A stretch of DNA of 64,000 nucleotides from Lysobacter dokdonensis DS-58 (GCF_000770795.1 NZ_JRKJ01000025.1:62001-126000), one strand, 5' to 3'; positions 28,442 to 38,595 are shown, numbered from the stretch's first letter. Made by a program: numbers and translations. The notes: generated from the sequence alone by a model not told the origin.

Positions 28442-29456
28442 CGTCGTGTCCCTGTCCTGGAACCTGTCCGGAGGATACTCCCCTCGCCGGCCGCCAGGCG
28501 TCGACCAGATACAGGGGCCGCTGCTTGGCCTCCTCGTACAGGCGCCCGAGGTATTCGCCGATGGTGCCCAGCGCGATCAGTTGCACGCCGCCGAGGAACA
28601 GGATCACCGCCATCATCGTCGGCCAGCCCGCGACGGGGTCGCCCCACGCCATCGCCTTCACGATGATCCAGGCGGCATAGACGAAGGCGAGCAGCGCGGT
28701 GAGCAGGCCGACGTAAGTGGCCATGCGCAGCGGCGCGGTCGAAAAGCCCGTGATGCCTTCGATCGCGAAATTCCAGAGCTTCCAGAAGTCGAACTTGGTC
28801 GCGCCGGCGGCGCGCGGGGCGCGCACGTAGGGAACGGACACCTGGTTGAAGCCGACCCAGCCGAACAGGCCCTTCATGAAACGATTGCGTTCCCGCAGTT
28901 GCCGCAACGCGGCCACGGCGCGCGGCGAGAGCAGGCGGAAGTCGCCCGTGTCGGCCGGCACGGGCGTGCGCGAGAGGCGGCCGATCACGCGATAGAACGC
29001 ATGCGCCGTGGCGCGCTTGGCCCACGTCTCGCCTTCGCGAGCCTGGCGCGTGCCGTGCACGTCGTCGTAGCCGTCGCGCCAATGCGCGACGAATTGCGGG
29101 ATGAGCTCCGGCGGATCCTGGCCGTCGGCATCGAGGATCAGCACCGCGTCGTCGCCGACATGGTCGAGGCCCGCGGTGAGCGCGGCTTCCTTTCCGAAAT
29201 TGCGCGACAGGCGCAGCAGTGCGACGCGAGGGTCGCGCGCCGCGATCGATTGCAGCACCGACCACGTCGCATCGCGGCTGCCGTCGTCGACATACAGGAT
29301 GCGGCCGTGCAAGCCGTCCTGTGCCAGGCCGTCGAGCACTGCCTGCAGGCGCGGATGCAGCAACGGCAACGCGTCGGCCTCGTTGAAGGCGGCGACGAGT
29401 ACGGTCAGGCCGACGACCTGCGTGCGGGCGAACTCGGCGGTGCGGTGCGCATCCAT
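28401..29456 (-). CDS. Glycosyltransferase family 2, polyprenyl-phosphate type
   Basis: The 351-residue protein has a GT-A catalytic domain at the N-terminus (TVLVAAFNEADALPLL, ILYVDDGSRDATW, LSRNFGKEAALTAGL, the DAD of LILDADGQDPPE) and two C-terminal membrane helices (about 245-270 and 280-305). This layout matches GtrB- or DPMS-like enzymes that load a sugar on undecaprenyl phosphate. The acceptor and sugar are unknown. The last 14 residues overlap the CBS gene. It is 22 bases downstream of mtgA. Confidence 0.9.
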   Translation of the reverse strand: MDAHRTAEFARTQVVGLTVLVAAFNEADALPLLHPRLQAVLDGLAQDGLHGRILYVDDGSRDATWSVLQSIAARDPRVALLRLSRNFGKEAALTAGLDHVGDDAVLILDADGQDPPELIPQFVAHWRDGYDDVHGTRQAREGETWAKRATAHAFYRVIGRLSRTPVPADTGDFRLLSPRAVAALRQLRERNRFMKGLFGWVGFNQVSVPYVRAPRAAGATKFDFWKLWNFAIEGITGFSTAPLRMATYVGLLTALLAFVYAAWIIVKAMAWGDPVAGWPTMMAVILFLGGVQLIALGTIGEYLGRLYEEAKQRPLYLVDAWRPARGVSSGQVPGQGHDDAHGTPPARIESA

Positions 29457-29478
29457 GCGCCGATGGTAGTTCAACCCG

Positions 29479-30264
29479 TCAGTCGAGGGCGCGGAGCCAC
29501 GCCGCGCCGCCCAGGTGGCCGGCCTGGCGCTGGATGGCCGCGCTACGGCGCTGGACGTAGGGACCGGGCTTGCCCGCGTCATAACGGCGCGGGTTCGGCA
29601 GCACGGCTGCGAGGCGCGCGGCCTGGTTCGGCGTGAGCTGGCGCGCATCGCGATTGAAGAAGCGCACCGCCGCGGCCTGCGCGCCGTAGGTGCCGTCGCC
29701 GAATTCGGCGATGTTGGCGTACACCTCGAGGATGCGCCGCTTGGGCCACAGCGCTTCGATCAGCACCGTGTACCAGGCTTCGAGGCCTTTGCGGACGTAA
29801 CTGCGGCCACTCCAAAGGAACAGGTTCTTGGCGGTCTGCTGCGAGATGGTGCTCGCGCCGCGCAGGCGCTTGACCGGCGTGCCGCGTTTCTCCGCGCGTT
29901 CGACCATGCGCTGGTTGTGCGCACGCGCCTTCTCGATCGCCTTGAGGTCGAACCCGTGGTGCACGGCGAAGTTCTGGTCCTCCGCGGCGACGAGCGCCAC
30001 CGGCAACGCCGGGGCGATCGCATCGAAATCGCGCCAGTCGTAACGCGTGCGGTAGGACCAGTCGCCTTCGCCGATGGCCTGCACGTGCCGCGCGACCATG
30101 AAGGCGCTCATGGGCGGATCGACGAAGCGCAACACCAGCACCTGCAACGTGGTCAGCACGGCGAAGACCACCGGCGAGAGCAGCACCCACTTGAGCCATC
30201 GGCGGCGCGGGCGCGCTTGCTTCCGGCGCGGGCCGGCCCCATCTGTGTTGCTTTCCGACCCCAC
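29479..30264 (-). CDS. mtgA: Monofunctional biosynthetic peptidoglycan transglycosylase
   Basis: MtgA polymerises lipid II into glycan strands. The 261-residue protein has a basic N-terminus, one membrane anchor (about 25-46) and a GT51 domain with [15 protein letters not shown] (catalytic Glu), [17 protein letters not shown] and [20 protein letters not shown]. No transpeptidase domain follows. It starts with GTG at 30264, preceded by a strong AGGGGAAGGA ribosome-binding site. It is divergent from hslO with 71 bases between them. Confidence 0.95.
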   Translation of the reverse strand: MGSESNTDGAGPRRKQARPRRRWLKWVLLSPVVFAVLTTLQVLVLRFVDPPMSAFMVARHVQAIGEGDWSYRTRYDWRDFDAIAPALPVALVAAEDQNFAVHHGFDLKAIEKARAHNQRMVERAEKRGTPVKRLRGASTISQQTAKNLFLWSGRSYVRKGLEAWYTVLIEALWPKRRILEVYANIAEFGDGTYGAQAAAVRFFNRDARQLTPNQAARLAAVLPNPRRYDAGKPGPYVQRRSAAIQRQAGHLGGAAWLRALD

Positions 30265-30335
30265 GTCCTTCCCCTGTCGTGCGTGCGCCGCGCATTATCG
30301 CCTTACGCGCAGCGGCCTCACGATGGCACGACGAG

Positions 30336-31277
30336 ATGCCGATGATGATCACCAGCCCCATGCCCGACTCCCCTGCCCCGCACGACGCCGGCGGCCACGA
30401 CGACCGCCTCTCGCGCTTCCTCCTTCCGGAGGCCGGCGTGCGCGGCGTGCGCGTCCACCTCGACGACACTTGGCGGCAGATCCGCGCACGCGCGGAATAT
30501 CCGGATTCCATCGCGCACCTGCTCGGCGAGGCCACCGCCGCCGCCGCGCTGTTCACCGGCCATGCGAAGGTCGACGGACGCCTGTCGGTGCAATTGCGCG
30601 GTCGCGGCGCACTGCGCACGTTGTTCGCCGAGTGCACGGCCGCGGGCACGCTGCGCGGCATCGCGCAATTCGACGAAGAGCAGCCGGCTCCCACGGGCCT
30701 GTCGGACCTCGGGCCGGACCCGATCCTCGCCATCACCATCGAGAACCCCACGCCGCACGGCCGTGACCCCCAGCGCTACCAGGGCCTCGTACCGATGGAG
30801 GGTGGCGATCTGAAGACGGCGTTCGAGCATTACTTCGTCCAGTCCGAGCAACTGCCCACGCGCCTGATGCTCGCCGCCGACGGCAACAGCGCCGCGGGCC
30901 TGATGCTGCAGAAGCTCCCCGGCGACGCCGGTGACGCCGACGGGTGGACGCGGGCCTGCGCCCTGTTCGACACCCTCACGTCCGAAGAGCTGCTCACGCT
31001 CCCCCGGACCACGTTGATCCATCGGCTTTTCCACGAGGAAGCCCCGGAGCTGCTGGCCGACAAGGGCCTGCGGTTCGGGTGCTCCTGCTCGCGGGAACGG
31101 GTCGAGGCCATGCTGCAGTCCCTGGGCCAGGAGGAGGCCGAAGCGGCCTTGGCCGACGGCACCGCCCGGGTGCGTTGCGAGTTTTGTGGGCAGGGTTATT
31201 CCTTCACCCCCGAGGACATCGCGGCGCTCTTCGCGCCCGGGTCCGCGCCCATGCCGGCCCCCGAACGCATGCAGTAA
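30336..31277 (+). CDS. hslO: Redox-regulated chaperone Hsp33
   Basis: Hsp33 is a holdase activated by oxidative unfolding. The product of about 313 residues has the N-terminal fold (DSIAHLLGEATAAAALFTGH, ECTAAGTLRGIAQ, AFEHYFVQSEQLPT) and the zinc redox switch near the C-terminus with CSC (FGCSCSRERV) and CEFC (VRCEFCGQGY). All four switch cysteines are present. Several in-frame ATGs (30336, 30342, 30345, 30360) are possible starts and none has a strong ribosome-binding site; the exact N-terminus is uncertain. Confidence 0.95.
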   Translation: MPMMITSPMPDSPAPHDAGGHDDRLSRFLLPEAGVRGVRVHLDDTWRQIRARAEYPDSIAHLLGEATAAAALFTGHAKVDGRLSVQLRGRGALRTLFAECTAAGTLRGIAQFDEEQPAPTGLSDLGPDPILAITIENPTPHGRDPQRYQGLVPMEGGDLKTAFEHYFVQSEQLPTRLMLAADGNSAAGLMLQKLPGDAGDADGWTRACALFDTLTSEELLTLPRTTLIHRLFHEEAPELLADKGLRFGCSCSRERVEAMLQSLGQEEAEAALADGTARVRCEFCGQGYSFTPEDIAALFAPGSAPMPAPERMQ

Positions 31278-31405
31278 TGGGACGCAGACCCCGCTCCCAC
31301 GTACTTTATTTCTCGTTTGACGATTGTTAAATAAACATAAACGGAATAGGATTCGACCACAGCCGCCACAGGAACTTCGACCGGCCCTCCGGGTCACAAG
31401 CCGCC

Positions 31406-32248
31406 ATGCGACGCCCGCTCCGCCATCGCCTGTGCATTGCCCTGCTCGCCCTCGTGGCGGCGGCCGGCGCGCATGCGCAACAGCGGAACAAGGACGGCAC
31501 GGTCGAGCTGCCGATCTGGAACCAGGCCAGCGGCAAGGTCGAGGCGGTCCTGCTGCTCGAGCCCACGCAGAACGCCGTCGGCATCCGCAAGCAGTTCAGC
31601 GAGGGCGCGCTCGACGCGGCCTTCGGCCTGGACGCCGGCGATTCGCTCGGCCTGCTCTGCGATCGCAAGACCGGCGTGTCGAGCGCGATTTCCAACCTCG
31701 CCAACCATTGCCTGCTCGCCTCGCTCGAAGATCCGACGGACAGCCGCCACCTCAGCGCCACCACCGCCTTCAGCCGTAACGGCGGGCGCGTAGGCCTCAC
31801 CCTCGGGTCGGGCCAGGAAACGCTGCCGGCGTGGCTCAGCCCGAATGCGCGCGCCAAGGTCGAGCAACACGACGTCGCGGTGTTCGGCCAGAAGAACATC
31901 GGCCGCGAAGGCTTCATCACCATCGGCGGCACCGTCGCGAAGGCGCGCCTGGTGTCGGCGGCGGACGTGCCGGAACTCGCGGATCGCTGGAACACGCGCA
32001 GCTTCAGCGTCGGCGGCGGCTACGGCAACTTCAGCGGCAGCATCATCGGCCGCGTCATCGACGTGCCGGGCCAGCCGGACAACTTCCAGGGCTTCGGCCT
32101 GGGCTTCACCTGGCGCACGCCGTGGAGCGGCCAGCTCACCGTCGGCGCGGAAAACGTGGTGACGCGCGGCAAGAATCCCTTCGCGCTGCCGGCGGGCACC
32201 GAAGACCAGGGCACCGTCCCTTACGTGCAGTACCAGCAGGATCTCTGA
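31406..32248 (+). CDS. Secreted protein of unknown function
   Basis: The 280-residue product has a clear signal peptide (LCIALLALVAAAGAHAQ). The mature part is rich in Gly, Ser and alternating hydrophobic residues, for example RSFSVGGGYGNFSGSIIGRV and QGFGLGFTWRTPWSGQLTVG, and suggests a beta-barrel or beta-sandwich. There is a Cys pair (LLCDRKTG, NHCLLAS) that could form a disulfide. I do not recognise a family. It is preceded by an unusually AT-rich patch (about 31308-31350) likely to hold its promoter, and converges with the first TPR-sulfotransferase gene. Confidence 0.65.
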   Translation: MRRPLRHRLCIALLALVAAAGAHAQQRNKDGTVELPIWNQASGKVEAVLLLEPTQNAVGIRKQFSEGALDAAFGLDAGDSLGLLCDRKTGVSSAISNLANHCLLASLEDPTDSRHLSATTAFSRNGGRVGLTLGSGQETLPAWLSPNARAKVEQHDVAVFGQKNIGREGFITIGGTVAKARLVSAADVPELADRWNTRSFSVGGGYGNFSGSIIGRVIDVPGQPDNFQGFGLGFTWRTPWSGQLTVGAENVVTRGKNPFALPAGTEDQGTVPYVQYQQDL

Positions 32249-32275
32249 TCCGCTGATCCTCCTCGCGGCGCCGCG

Positions 32276-33841
32276 TCAGGCCTCGCGCAATCCTTCGATC
32301 AACGGCTGCAGGTGCGCCTCGTAGGGCGCCCACTTCGGCACGTCGCGCGCGACGACTTTGTCGCGCACCTGCACCGCGCTCGCCGTCGCCACGCCGCGCG
32401 TGCGTTGCTGCATCGCCAGCATCGCCGGATCGAACGACACTCCGCAGAATGCCGCCACGCCGCGCATCACCGTCTCCGGATCGCGCGTCAGCGCCGCGTA
32501 GTCGACGTCGTACACACGCCCCGGCCACGCCGAGTGCCAATGCGCCATGAGGCGCTCGTACTGGTGGTGGAAGGCCGCGAGTTCGCGCTGGTCGTACGAA
32601 TACGGGTTGGCGTCGGAGAACAACTCGCGCAGGTTGGAGAAACACGTCTCCACGGGGTCGCGCACCATGCGCAGGACCTTCGCGTTCGGCAGCGCGCGCA
32701 GGATGAATCCCAGGTTGAGGAAGTTCGACGGCAGCTTGTCGGTGAACCAGCGCTCCTTCCCGAGGCGCCATTCCATGTCGCGCAGGTAACCGGCGCCGAC
32801 ATCCGCGAAATCGATATCGGACGCGCGCTCGACGATCGTCGCGTCGATCACGCCACGGCAGTGGTGGTCCGTCGCCCGCCGCATCTGGCTGGTGAAGTCG
32901 TACAGCTCCCCTACCCCGCGTACGTCGGGATGCCCGTCGAGCAGCTGTTCGAGCAGCGTCGTACCCGAGCGATGCATGCCGACGATGAAGATCGGCGTGC
33001 GCGCGCCTTCGACGGCAGGCGCAGACGCGCCCGCGGGCATCGCGATCAACGCATCGACCAACGCGCGCGTGTCGTCGGCGCGGTAATCGAGCGTGGCGCG
33101 CTTGGCGCGGCACATCAGTTCCAGCGCCGACCACGCGCCTTCGACGTCGCCCAGATCGTCGAGGGCCTTGTGCAGCGCTTCGGCGAGTTGCGCGACCTCC
33201 TGCGGCCGACGGCCGGGCCGTTGCAACTGCGCGCGCAATTCGGCCACGACGTTCGCGTCCGCCGTCTGCTTGCGCAAGCGCGCGAGCAACCACCACCCCT
33301 GCGGCAATTCCGGCGCGCGCTTCACGGCCGTGCGCGCATCGACCTGCGCATCGTCGAAGCGGCCGAGGTACATCAGCACCTGCGCGCGCGCGAGCAAGGT
33401 CGGCGGAAACCCGGGGTCGCCGCGCCTGGCTTCATCCAGCAATGCGAGCGCGCGGTCCTGCTCGTTGAGGTAGCTGTACTGCGCGGCGATCGCCAGCAGC
33501 ATCGGGATCGGAATGCGATCGAGTGGGCCCTGCGCCTTCACCAGCGCATGCAACGCCTGCGCCGCGTTGAAGGTCCGCAGCCGCGCGACGAGTTCCATCA
33601 CGATGGCCGGATCGCGCGGCCCGAGCGCCGCGGCGCGCAATGCGTGATCGCGCGCGGCGCGATAACCACCCGCCAGCGAATGGACGTACGAGAGTTGCAC
33701 CAGCACGCGTGCATCGCCCGGCCGCCGCGCATGCAGCGCCTGGAAGCTGGCGATCGCCTGCGGCCATTCCTTGCGGCTGGCATGCCATTCGGCCTGCTGC
33801 CACAACGGATCGGCCTGCGCGTCGCCCGGCCGCGCGCTCAT
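32276..33841 (-). CDS. TPR-sulfotransferase (ST1)
   Basis: The 521-residue protein has TPR-like helical repeats in about residues 10-250 and a Sulfotransfer_3 domain from about 283 on. The 5'-phosphosulfate-binding loop is IFIVGMHRSGTTLLEQLLDG (RSGTT at 291-295); the 3'-phosphate motif is VLRMVRDPVETCFSN (Arg394, Ser402). These match the tyrosylprotein sulfotransferase type, which moves sulfate from PAPS to a hydroxyl. It has no signal peptide and should be cytoplasmic. It overlaps ST2 as ATGA, forming a pair downstream of the first TonB receptor. The natural acceptor is unknown. Confidence 0.88.
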   Translation of the reverse strand: MSARPGDAQADPLWQQAEWHASRKEWPQAIASFQALHARRPGDARVLVQLSYVHSLAGGYRAARDHALRAAALGPRDPAIVMELVARLRTFNAAQALHALVKAQGPLDRIPIPMLLAIAAQYSYLNEQDRALALLDEARRGDPGFPPTLLARAQVLMYLGRFDDAQVDARTAVKRAPELPQGWWLLARLRKQTADANVVAELRAQLQRPGRRPQEVAQLAEALHKALDDLGDVEGAWSALELMCRAKRATLDYRADDTRALVDALIAMPAGASAPAVEGARTPIFIVGMHRSGTTLLEQLLDGHPDVRGVGELYDFTSQMRRATDHHCRGVIDATIVERASDIDFADVGAGYLRDMEWRLGKERWFTDKLPSNFLNLGFILRALPNAKVLRMVRDPVETCFSNLRELFSDANPYSYDQRELAAFHHQYERLMAHWHSAWPGRVYDVDYAALTRDPETVMRGVAAFCGVSFDPAMLAMQQRTRGVATASAVQVRDKVVARDVPKWAPYEAHLQPLIEGLREA

Positions 33842-35412
33842 GCGCGATCCGCGGCGCCCAACCGGTCGACGAGCGGCGCAAGCGCGTCGGCATGGCGGCG
33901 CCACGCGCCGATTCCGCGCGTGTTGATCGGCTCGCGCACCTGCGAACTGCTCGCCGTCGACGACGACGTGGTGTTGCGCGTGATGTCCACGACGCTCGGA
34001 TCGAACGACAGCCCGCAGAATTCCATCGCCTGCTTCGCGGTCGCTTCCGGATCCGAGACCATCGCCTCGTACGAGACCGTCATGAAGCGGCCCGGCAACG
34101 TACGTTCCCAATGCGCGACGAGGTCGCGGAACCGCAGTGCGTGGTCGGCCAGTTCCTTCAGGTCATAGCTGTAGGCGTATGCGGTGCCGGAGAACAGCTC
34201 CTTGAAGTTCGAGAAGCACGCATCGACCGGCTCGCGCACCATGCACAGGATGCGGGCGTTGGGCAGCGCGCGCGCGATCCAGCCGGCGAAGAACACGTTC
34301 AGCGGATTCTTGTCGACCAGGTGCGTCTTCGCCCCGTAACGGCGCTGCGTGCGCGCGAGATAGTCCCGGCCCACGACGTTGAAATCGACGCCCGCCATGC
34401 GTTCCACGATCGCGGCGGTCGGCGGCGCGGACACGAACGTATCACCCGCTTCCGACAGCGCATGCGCGAAGGCATTGAGCTCGCCCGCGCTCGCGACGTG
34501 CTTGTGGTTGCCGAGCATGCGCTCGAGCACCGTGGTGCCCGTGCGCGGCATGCCGACGACGAAGATCGGCACCTGCGCCGCGAACGACCCACCCGAAGCA
34601 GGCGCATCCACGGCCGGCAATGCGCGCAATGCCTCGAGGCCCGCGGCTTCGGCCGCGCCGTCGTAGCGCAACTGCGAACGCATCAGGCGCGCGCCGGCTT
34701 CAAGCTCGCGCCACGCGGCCGCGTCGTCGCCGGCGTCTTCCAGTTCCTTGTACAGCGCGTAATGCAGGTGCGCCTTGGCGAGCGGATCGTGCGCATTGGC
34801 ATCGAGCGCTTCGCGCACGCGCGCGACGCGACTGCCCGGCGGATCCGCCTTCTCGTGGTAGGCCAGCGTCCAGTGCGAATACGCATCGGTGGGCGCGAGC
34901 GCGATGGCGCGCTCCAGCGCGGCGGTGGCTTCGCGCAGGCGGCCCGAATACCGCAGCGCGTTGGCGCGGGAGTATTCGATCATCGGATGCGGGCGGCTGC
35001 GCGATTGCGCGGTGTCCAGCAAGCGCAACGCATGATCGGATTCGTCGATCAGCCACAGGTGTTGCGAGAGCACCACCGATTGCGCGATCACCGCCGGCTG
35101 CGACCAATCCGCGCCGAGGATCAGCTCACGCACGCGGTCGCGTTCGTCGAATGCGAGAAGACGCAGCGTGGCGAAGGGCAACACTTCCCATCGGCGCATG
35201 TCGCGCACGATGTCGGCGGCGGCGATGGCGGCATGGCGCGCGTCGCGGTAGCGGCCCTGCTGTTGCGCAATGTCCGACAGGCGCAGGTGCACGATCGGTT
35301 GCCGCGGCGCGATGGCGAGGATCGCTTCGTACTGCGCACGCGCCCCAGCCGGATCCCCCTGCGATTCGAGGGCCTGCGCCTGCTGCCAGCGGCGTTCGAG
35401 TTCCTGTTGCAT
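33838..35412 (-). CDS. TPR-sulfotransferase (ST2)
   Basis: The 524-residue protein has the same plan as ST1: TPR helices (about 5-260, e.g. QYEAILAIAPRQPIVHLRLS, LERAIALAPTDAYSHWTLAY) and a Sulfotransfer_3 domain with IFVVGMPRTGTTVLERMLGN (RTGTT at 290-294) and ILCMVREPVDACFSNFKELF. TRNTTSSSTASSSQVREPIN near the C-terminus is serine/threonine rich. It is the first gene of the ST2-ST1 pair and starts 121 bases after the TonB receptor stop, beyond that receptor's terminator, so it needs read-through or its own promoter. Confidence 0.88.
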   Translation of the reverse strand: MQQELERRWQQAQALESQGDPAGARAQYEAILAIAPRQPIVHLRLSDIAQQQGRYRDARHAAIAAADIVRDMRRWEVLPFATLRLLAFDERDRVRELILGADWSQPAVIAQSVVLSQHLWLIDESDHALRLLDTAQSRSRPHPMIEYSRANALRYSGRLREATAALERAIALAPTDAYSHWTLAYHEKADPPGSRVARVREALDANAHDPLAKAHLHYALYKELEDAGDDAAAWRELEAGARLMRSQLRYDGAAEAAGLEALRALPAVDAPASGGSFAAQVPIFVVGMPRTGTTVLERMLGNHKHVASAGELNAFAHALSEAGDTFVSAPPTAAIVERMAGVDFNVVGRDYLARTQRRYGAKTHLVDKNPLNVFFAGWIARALPNARILCMVREPVDACFSNFKELFSGTAYAYSYDLKELADHALRFRDLVAHWERTLPGRFMTVSYEAMVSDPEATAKQAMEFCGLSFDPSVVDITRNTTSSSTASSSQVREPINTRGIGAWRRHADALAPLVDRLGAADRA

Positions 35413-35475
35413 CGGTTCCGTACCCGCAAAAACAAGGCCGACAGGATAACGGCCGCGCGCCCCGCGTGCGCGCAC

Positions 35476-35505
35476 AAAAAAAGCGGCCACCCGAAGGTGG
35501 CCGCT
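35476..35505 (-). terminator. Strong terminator after TonB receptor 1
   Basis: On the minus strand a perfect 10-bp stem AGCGGCCACC / GGTGGCCGCT is closed by the extra-stable C(UUCG)G tetraloop (plus 35492-35495) and followed by seven U residues. It lies about 28 bases after the receptor stop. Confidence 0.93.
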
Positions 35506-35532
35506 CTGGAACTACTTCAACCGAAGTGGTGC

Positions 35533-38500
35533 TTAGAAGTCGTACTGCACCATGAAGCGGACCGTACGCGGCGCCTGGAACGAAGCCGGGAGCAGGTACG
35601 TGTTGACCGGCACGCCCGTGGTCGGGTCTTCGGCCGTTTCGATCACCGAGGTGACCTTCTGGCTGTTGAACGCGTTGAACACGTCGACCTTGAACTGCAG
35701 GCCTTCCGCCCAGTTCGGGGCGTAAGCGACGTTCAGGTCGATCGAGTTGGTCCACGGCAGGCGACCCTTCGTACCGCGCGGGAAGGCCGAGACCGGACCG
35801 ACGAAGTTGCCCGAGGCGTCGGTGGCCTGACCCGAGGTCGAGGTACCGCAGCGCATGAACGACGAACCGTACGGGTGGTAGCCACCGTGGTACGGGTACA
35901 GGACGCCGAAGCAGTTCAGCGGACGGCCCGACTGCACGATCAGGTTGGCACCGACCGACCACTCGTCCGTCAGCTGGTAGTTGCCGAACAGCTTCAGGCT
36001 GTGGCGACGGTCGTTCGGCAGGTAGCCGTACGTGTCCTGCGTCAGCTCGATGTAGTCGAAGTCCTGCGTGGTGTTCGTGTTCTGCTGACCGATGTCGGAC
36101 TTCACGCCGCCTTCGGTGTTGCCCTTCGACTTGGCGTAGGTGTACGAACCCTGGAGGAAGAACTTGTCCCAGTTGCCGTCGAAGAAGAACTCGACCGCGC
36201 TGTACGTACGCTTGGCCGGCGGCGAGAGGCGCGAGCCCGGCACCACGTAGGTGCGCAGCACGCCGTCGTTCTCGACGTCGGTGACGAAGATGCCGTCCTT
36301 GCCCGGGTTGAACAGGCGGCAATACGGGAAGCCGTCGTTCGGGATGACCGGGGTCAGGCCATCGGCAACGGCCTGCTCGTAGATCGCCGTGTAATCGCAG
36401 GTGTCATCGATCGCGGCCTTCAGGTCGCGGAAGATGCCACGAACGCCCAGGGTGAAGTGATCGCTCAGCGCCTTCTGGAAGCCGAGGATGTATTCGTCCT
36501 GGTACATCGGGTCGAGGTTGGCCGACGCGATCGTCGCCGGGTTCTTCGGACGACCGAATTCACCGTTGATGTACGTCAGGCCGCCACGCGGCGTGGTGGT
36601 GTTCGGGGCGCCCGAGGTCGGGTCGACGCCGTTGAAGTTCCAGTTCTGGCGCGTGAACACCGAAGCGGAAGCACCGCGGGTCGCAACGTCCGGCGTCAGC
36701 GGCAGCGCGTAGCGGCCGGCGTTACCGAAGACCTTGAACGTCGAGTCGCCGAACACGTCCCACGAGAAGCCGAGGCGCGGGCCGAACTGGTTCGAGATCT
36801 TGACGAAGGTGTTACCCGAGCCGTCGAGGTTTTCGAACGTATCCCAGCGCAGGCCGGCGTAGGCGATGAAGTTGTCCGTGATGTTCCAGGCGTCCTGGAC
36901 GTAGAACGCGGACTGCTTGACTTCGTTCGACGAACCCTGGTTGACGATCTGCTCGCGAACCACGTCGAACTCGTCGCCGGTGTTCGGCAGGCCGTCCGGA
37001 CCGTTGTTCGTCGTGTAGCGCCACGTGCGGCCGCCTTCCGTCGAGGTACCGGCGATCGACGTGTAGTTGTCGACGTCGTAGCCGAAGCGGAGCAGGTGGT
37101 CGCCCAGCTGCCATTCGGCGTCGATGCGGTACTGCTTGCGGGTGTCTTCGTTGTTTTCGGCGTTGATCGCGCCGCCGGTGATGTTGCACGAGCTCGCGTA
37201 GACACCCGTGATCGCCTGGCGGTAGCCCGGACGCGCGTCGGTGATGACCGGGCAGCCGGTGGCCGGCTGGCTCAGCACGCCGCCGTAACGGACGTCCTGG
37301 CCGGCAGCCGTACGCAGGTGCTGGCCGCGCGAGAACTCGCCACGACCCGCGAGGGCCGACAGCGTGAACGTATCGGTCAGGTAGCCCGTGTACTTCAGGA
37401 TGTAGTTGTTACCACCCTGTTCCTGGAAGTTGGTGCCGACGAAGTTCAGGCGGTCGAGCTGGCCGACGGCCGACTGGTTGATCGTGTAGGCCGTGTTCGT
37501 GTAGACGTCGGTCTCGGTGTCCTGCTTGTCCGAGAACGCCGTGAACTCGAGGATGTGGCTGTCCGTGATGTTCCAGTCCATCTTCAACAACCACGACGGC
37601 ACTTCGATCGTGGCGTCGGTGTTGGTGCGGGCAAGGTGCGTGCCCCACGTGTCGTTCTGCTGGTTGCGGTACGAGAGCAAACCGTACGCGAACAGCTTGT
37701 CCTTGATCAGCGCGCCGCTGGCCCAGACGCTGGCCACGTACTCTTCCTGCGAGTCACGCGTGTTGTCCTGGCGCAGCTTGCCGACGTCGCCCGGAACGAG
37801 CGGGTTGGAGTAGTACGTGTTCTTGACGTCTTCGCGCAGCGATTCCGGCGCCCAGAAGACGTTGCCACCGGCGTGGAATTCATTCGTACCGCGCTTGGTG
37901 ATCTGGTTGACCACGCCACCCAGCGAACGGCCGAATTCGGCGCCGTAACCACCCGTCTTGATCTGCTGCTCGGCGATCGCTTCGAACGGAACCGTCGCGA
38001 AGTTCAGGCTGCGGAACGAGTTGGTGATGTTGAAGCCGTTGACGTAGTACTGGTTTTCCGCGACGGACGCGCCGCCGAAGGAAGCCAGGTTGCCGAACGC
38101 GGCGTCGCCACGCACGGTGCCCGGGGCGAGCAGCGCCACCGAGGACGTGTCGCGCGGAACCGGGATCTTCGCGATCTGCTCGGCGGTCAGGATGGTGGTC
38201 GACTCGACCGACGTGACGTCGATCGGGTTGATCGCACCGGCGCCGACGACTTCGACCGTGTCGAGGTCGCGGGCCTGGCCGCCCTGCACGAAGTCGACGT
38301 TGGCAGCGGTGCCGACGTTGACCGTGGCCGAACGCGCGGCGCCGCCGTTACGCGACACCTGGTAGGTGCCGATCGGCAGCTGCGAGAAGCGGTACGAACC
38401 GTCCGCGCCCACGGTGATCGTGCGCGAGAAACCGGTCGACGGGTTGGTGATGGTGATGGTGTCGCCCGCGGCAGCCTGGCCGGCGATGGCGCCGGCGGTG

Positions 38501-38595
38501 TTCGTCTGCGCGTTGACGCCGCCCACGAAGCACAGACCGAGAGCAACGGTCAGCGCGCTTCGCTTCAAGCCTTTCGTCAGGTACTGAGAAGCCAT
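35533..38595 (-). CDS. TonB-dependent outer-membrane receptor, Oar-like (TBDR1)
   Basis: The 1020-residue protein has a signal peptide (cleaved near GGVNA-QTN), an N-terminal carboxypeptidase-regulatory-like domain (ITITNPSTGFSRTITVGADG), a plug domain (STTILTAEQIAKIPVPRDTS, GGYGAEFGRSLGGVVNQITK) and a beta-barrel ending in FMVQYDF, with the terminal Phe required for Bam insertion. It is closely related to TBDR2 over its whole length. Oar-like receptors import large substrates or proteins, but the ligand is unknown. It has its own promoter (38666-38694) and terminator (35476-35505). Confidence 0.95.
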   Translation of the reverse strand: MASQYLTKGLKRSALTVALGLCFVGGVNAQTNTAGAIAGQAAAGDTITITNPSTGFSRTITVGADGSYRFSQLPIGTYQVSRNGGAARSATVNVGTAANVDFVQGGQARDLDTVEVVGAGAINPIDVTSVESTTILTAEQIAKIPVPRDTSSVALLAPGTVRGDAAFGNLASFGGASVAENQYYVNGFNITNSFRSLNFATVPFEAIAEQQIKTGGYGAEFGRSLGGVVNQITKRGTNEFHAGGNVFWAPESLREDVKNTYYSNPLVPGDVGKLRQDNTRDSQEEYVASVWASGALIKDKLFAYGLLSYRNQQNDTWGTHLARTNTDATIEVPSWLLKMDWNITDSHILEFTAFSDKQDTETDVYTNTAYTINQSAVGQLDRLNFVGTNFQEQGGNNYILKYTGYLTDTFTLSALAGRGEFSRGQHLRTAAGQDVRYGGVLSQPATGCPVITDARPGYRQAITGVYASSCNITGGAINAENNEDTRKQYRIDAEWQLGDHLLRFGYDVDNYTSIAGTSTEGGRTWRYTTNNGPDGLPNTGDEFDVVREQIVNQGSSNEVKQSAFYVQDAWNITDNFIAYAGLRWDTFENLDGSGNTFVKISNQFGPRLGFSWDVFGDSTFKVFGNAGRYALPLTPDVATRGASASVFTRQNWNFNGVDPTSGAPNTTTPRGGLTYINGEFGRPKNPATIASANLDPMYQDEYILGFQKALSDHFTLGVRGIFRDLKAAIDDTCDYTAIYEQAVADGLTPVIPNDGFPYCRLFNPGKDGIFVTDVENDGVLRTYVVPGSRLSPPAKRTYSAVEFFFDGNWDKFFLQGSYTYAKSKGNTEGGVKSDIGQQNTNTTQDFDYIELTQDTYGYLPNDRRHSLKLFGNYQLTDEWSVGANLIVQSGRPLNCFGVLYPYHGGYHPYGSSFMRCGTSTSGQATDASGNFVGPVSAFPRGTKGRLPWTNSIDLNVAYAPNWAEGLQFKVDVFNAFNSQKVTSVIETAEDPTTGVPVNTYLLPASFQAPRTVRFMVQYDF

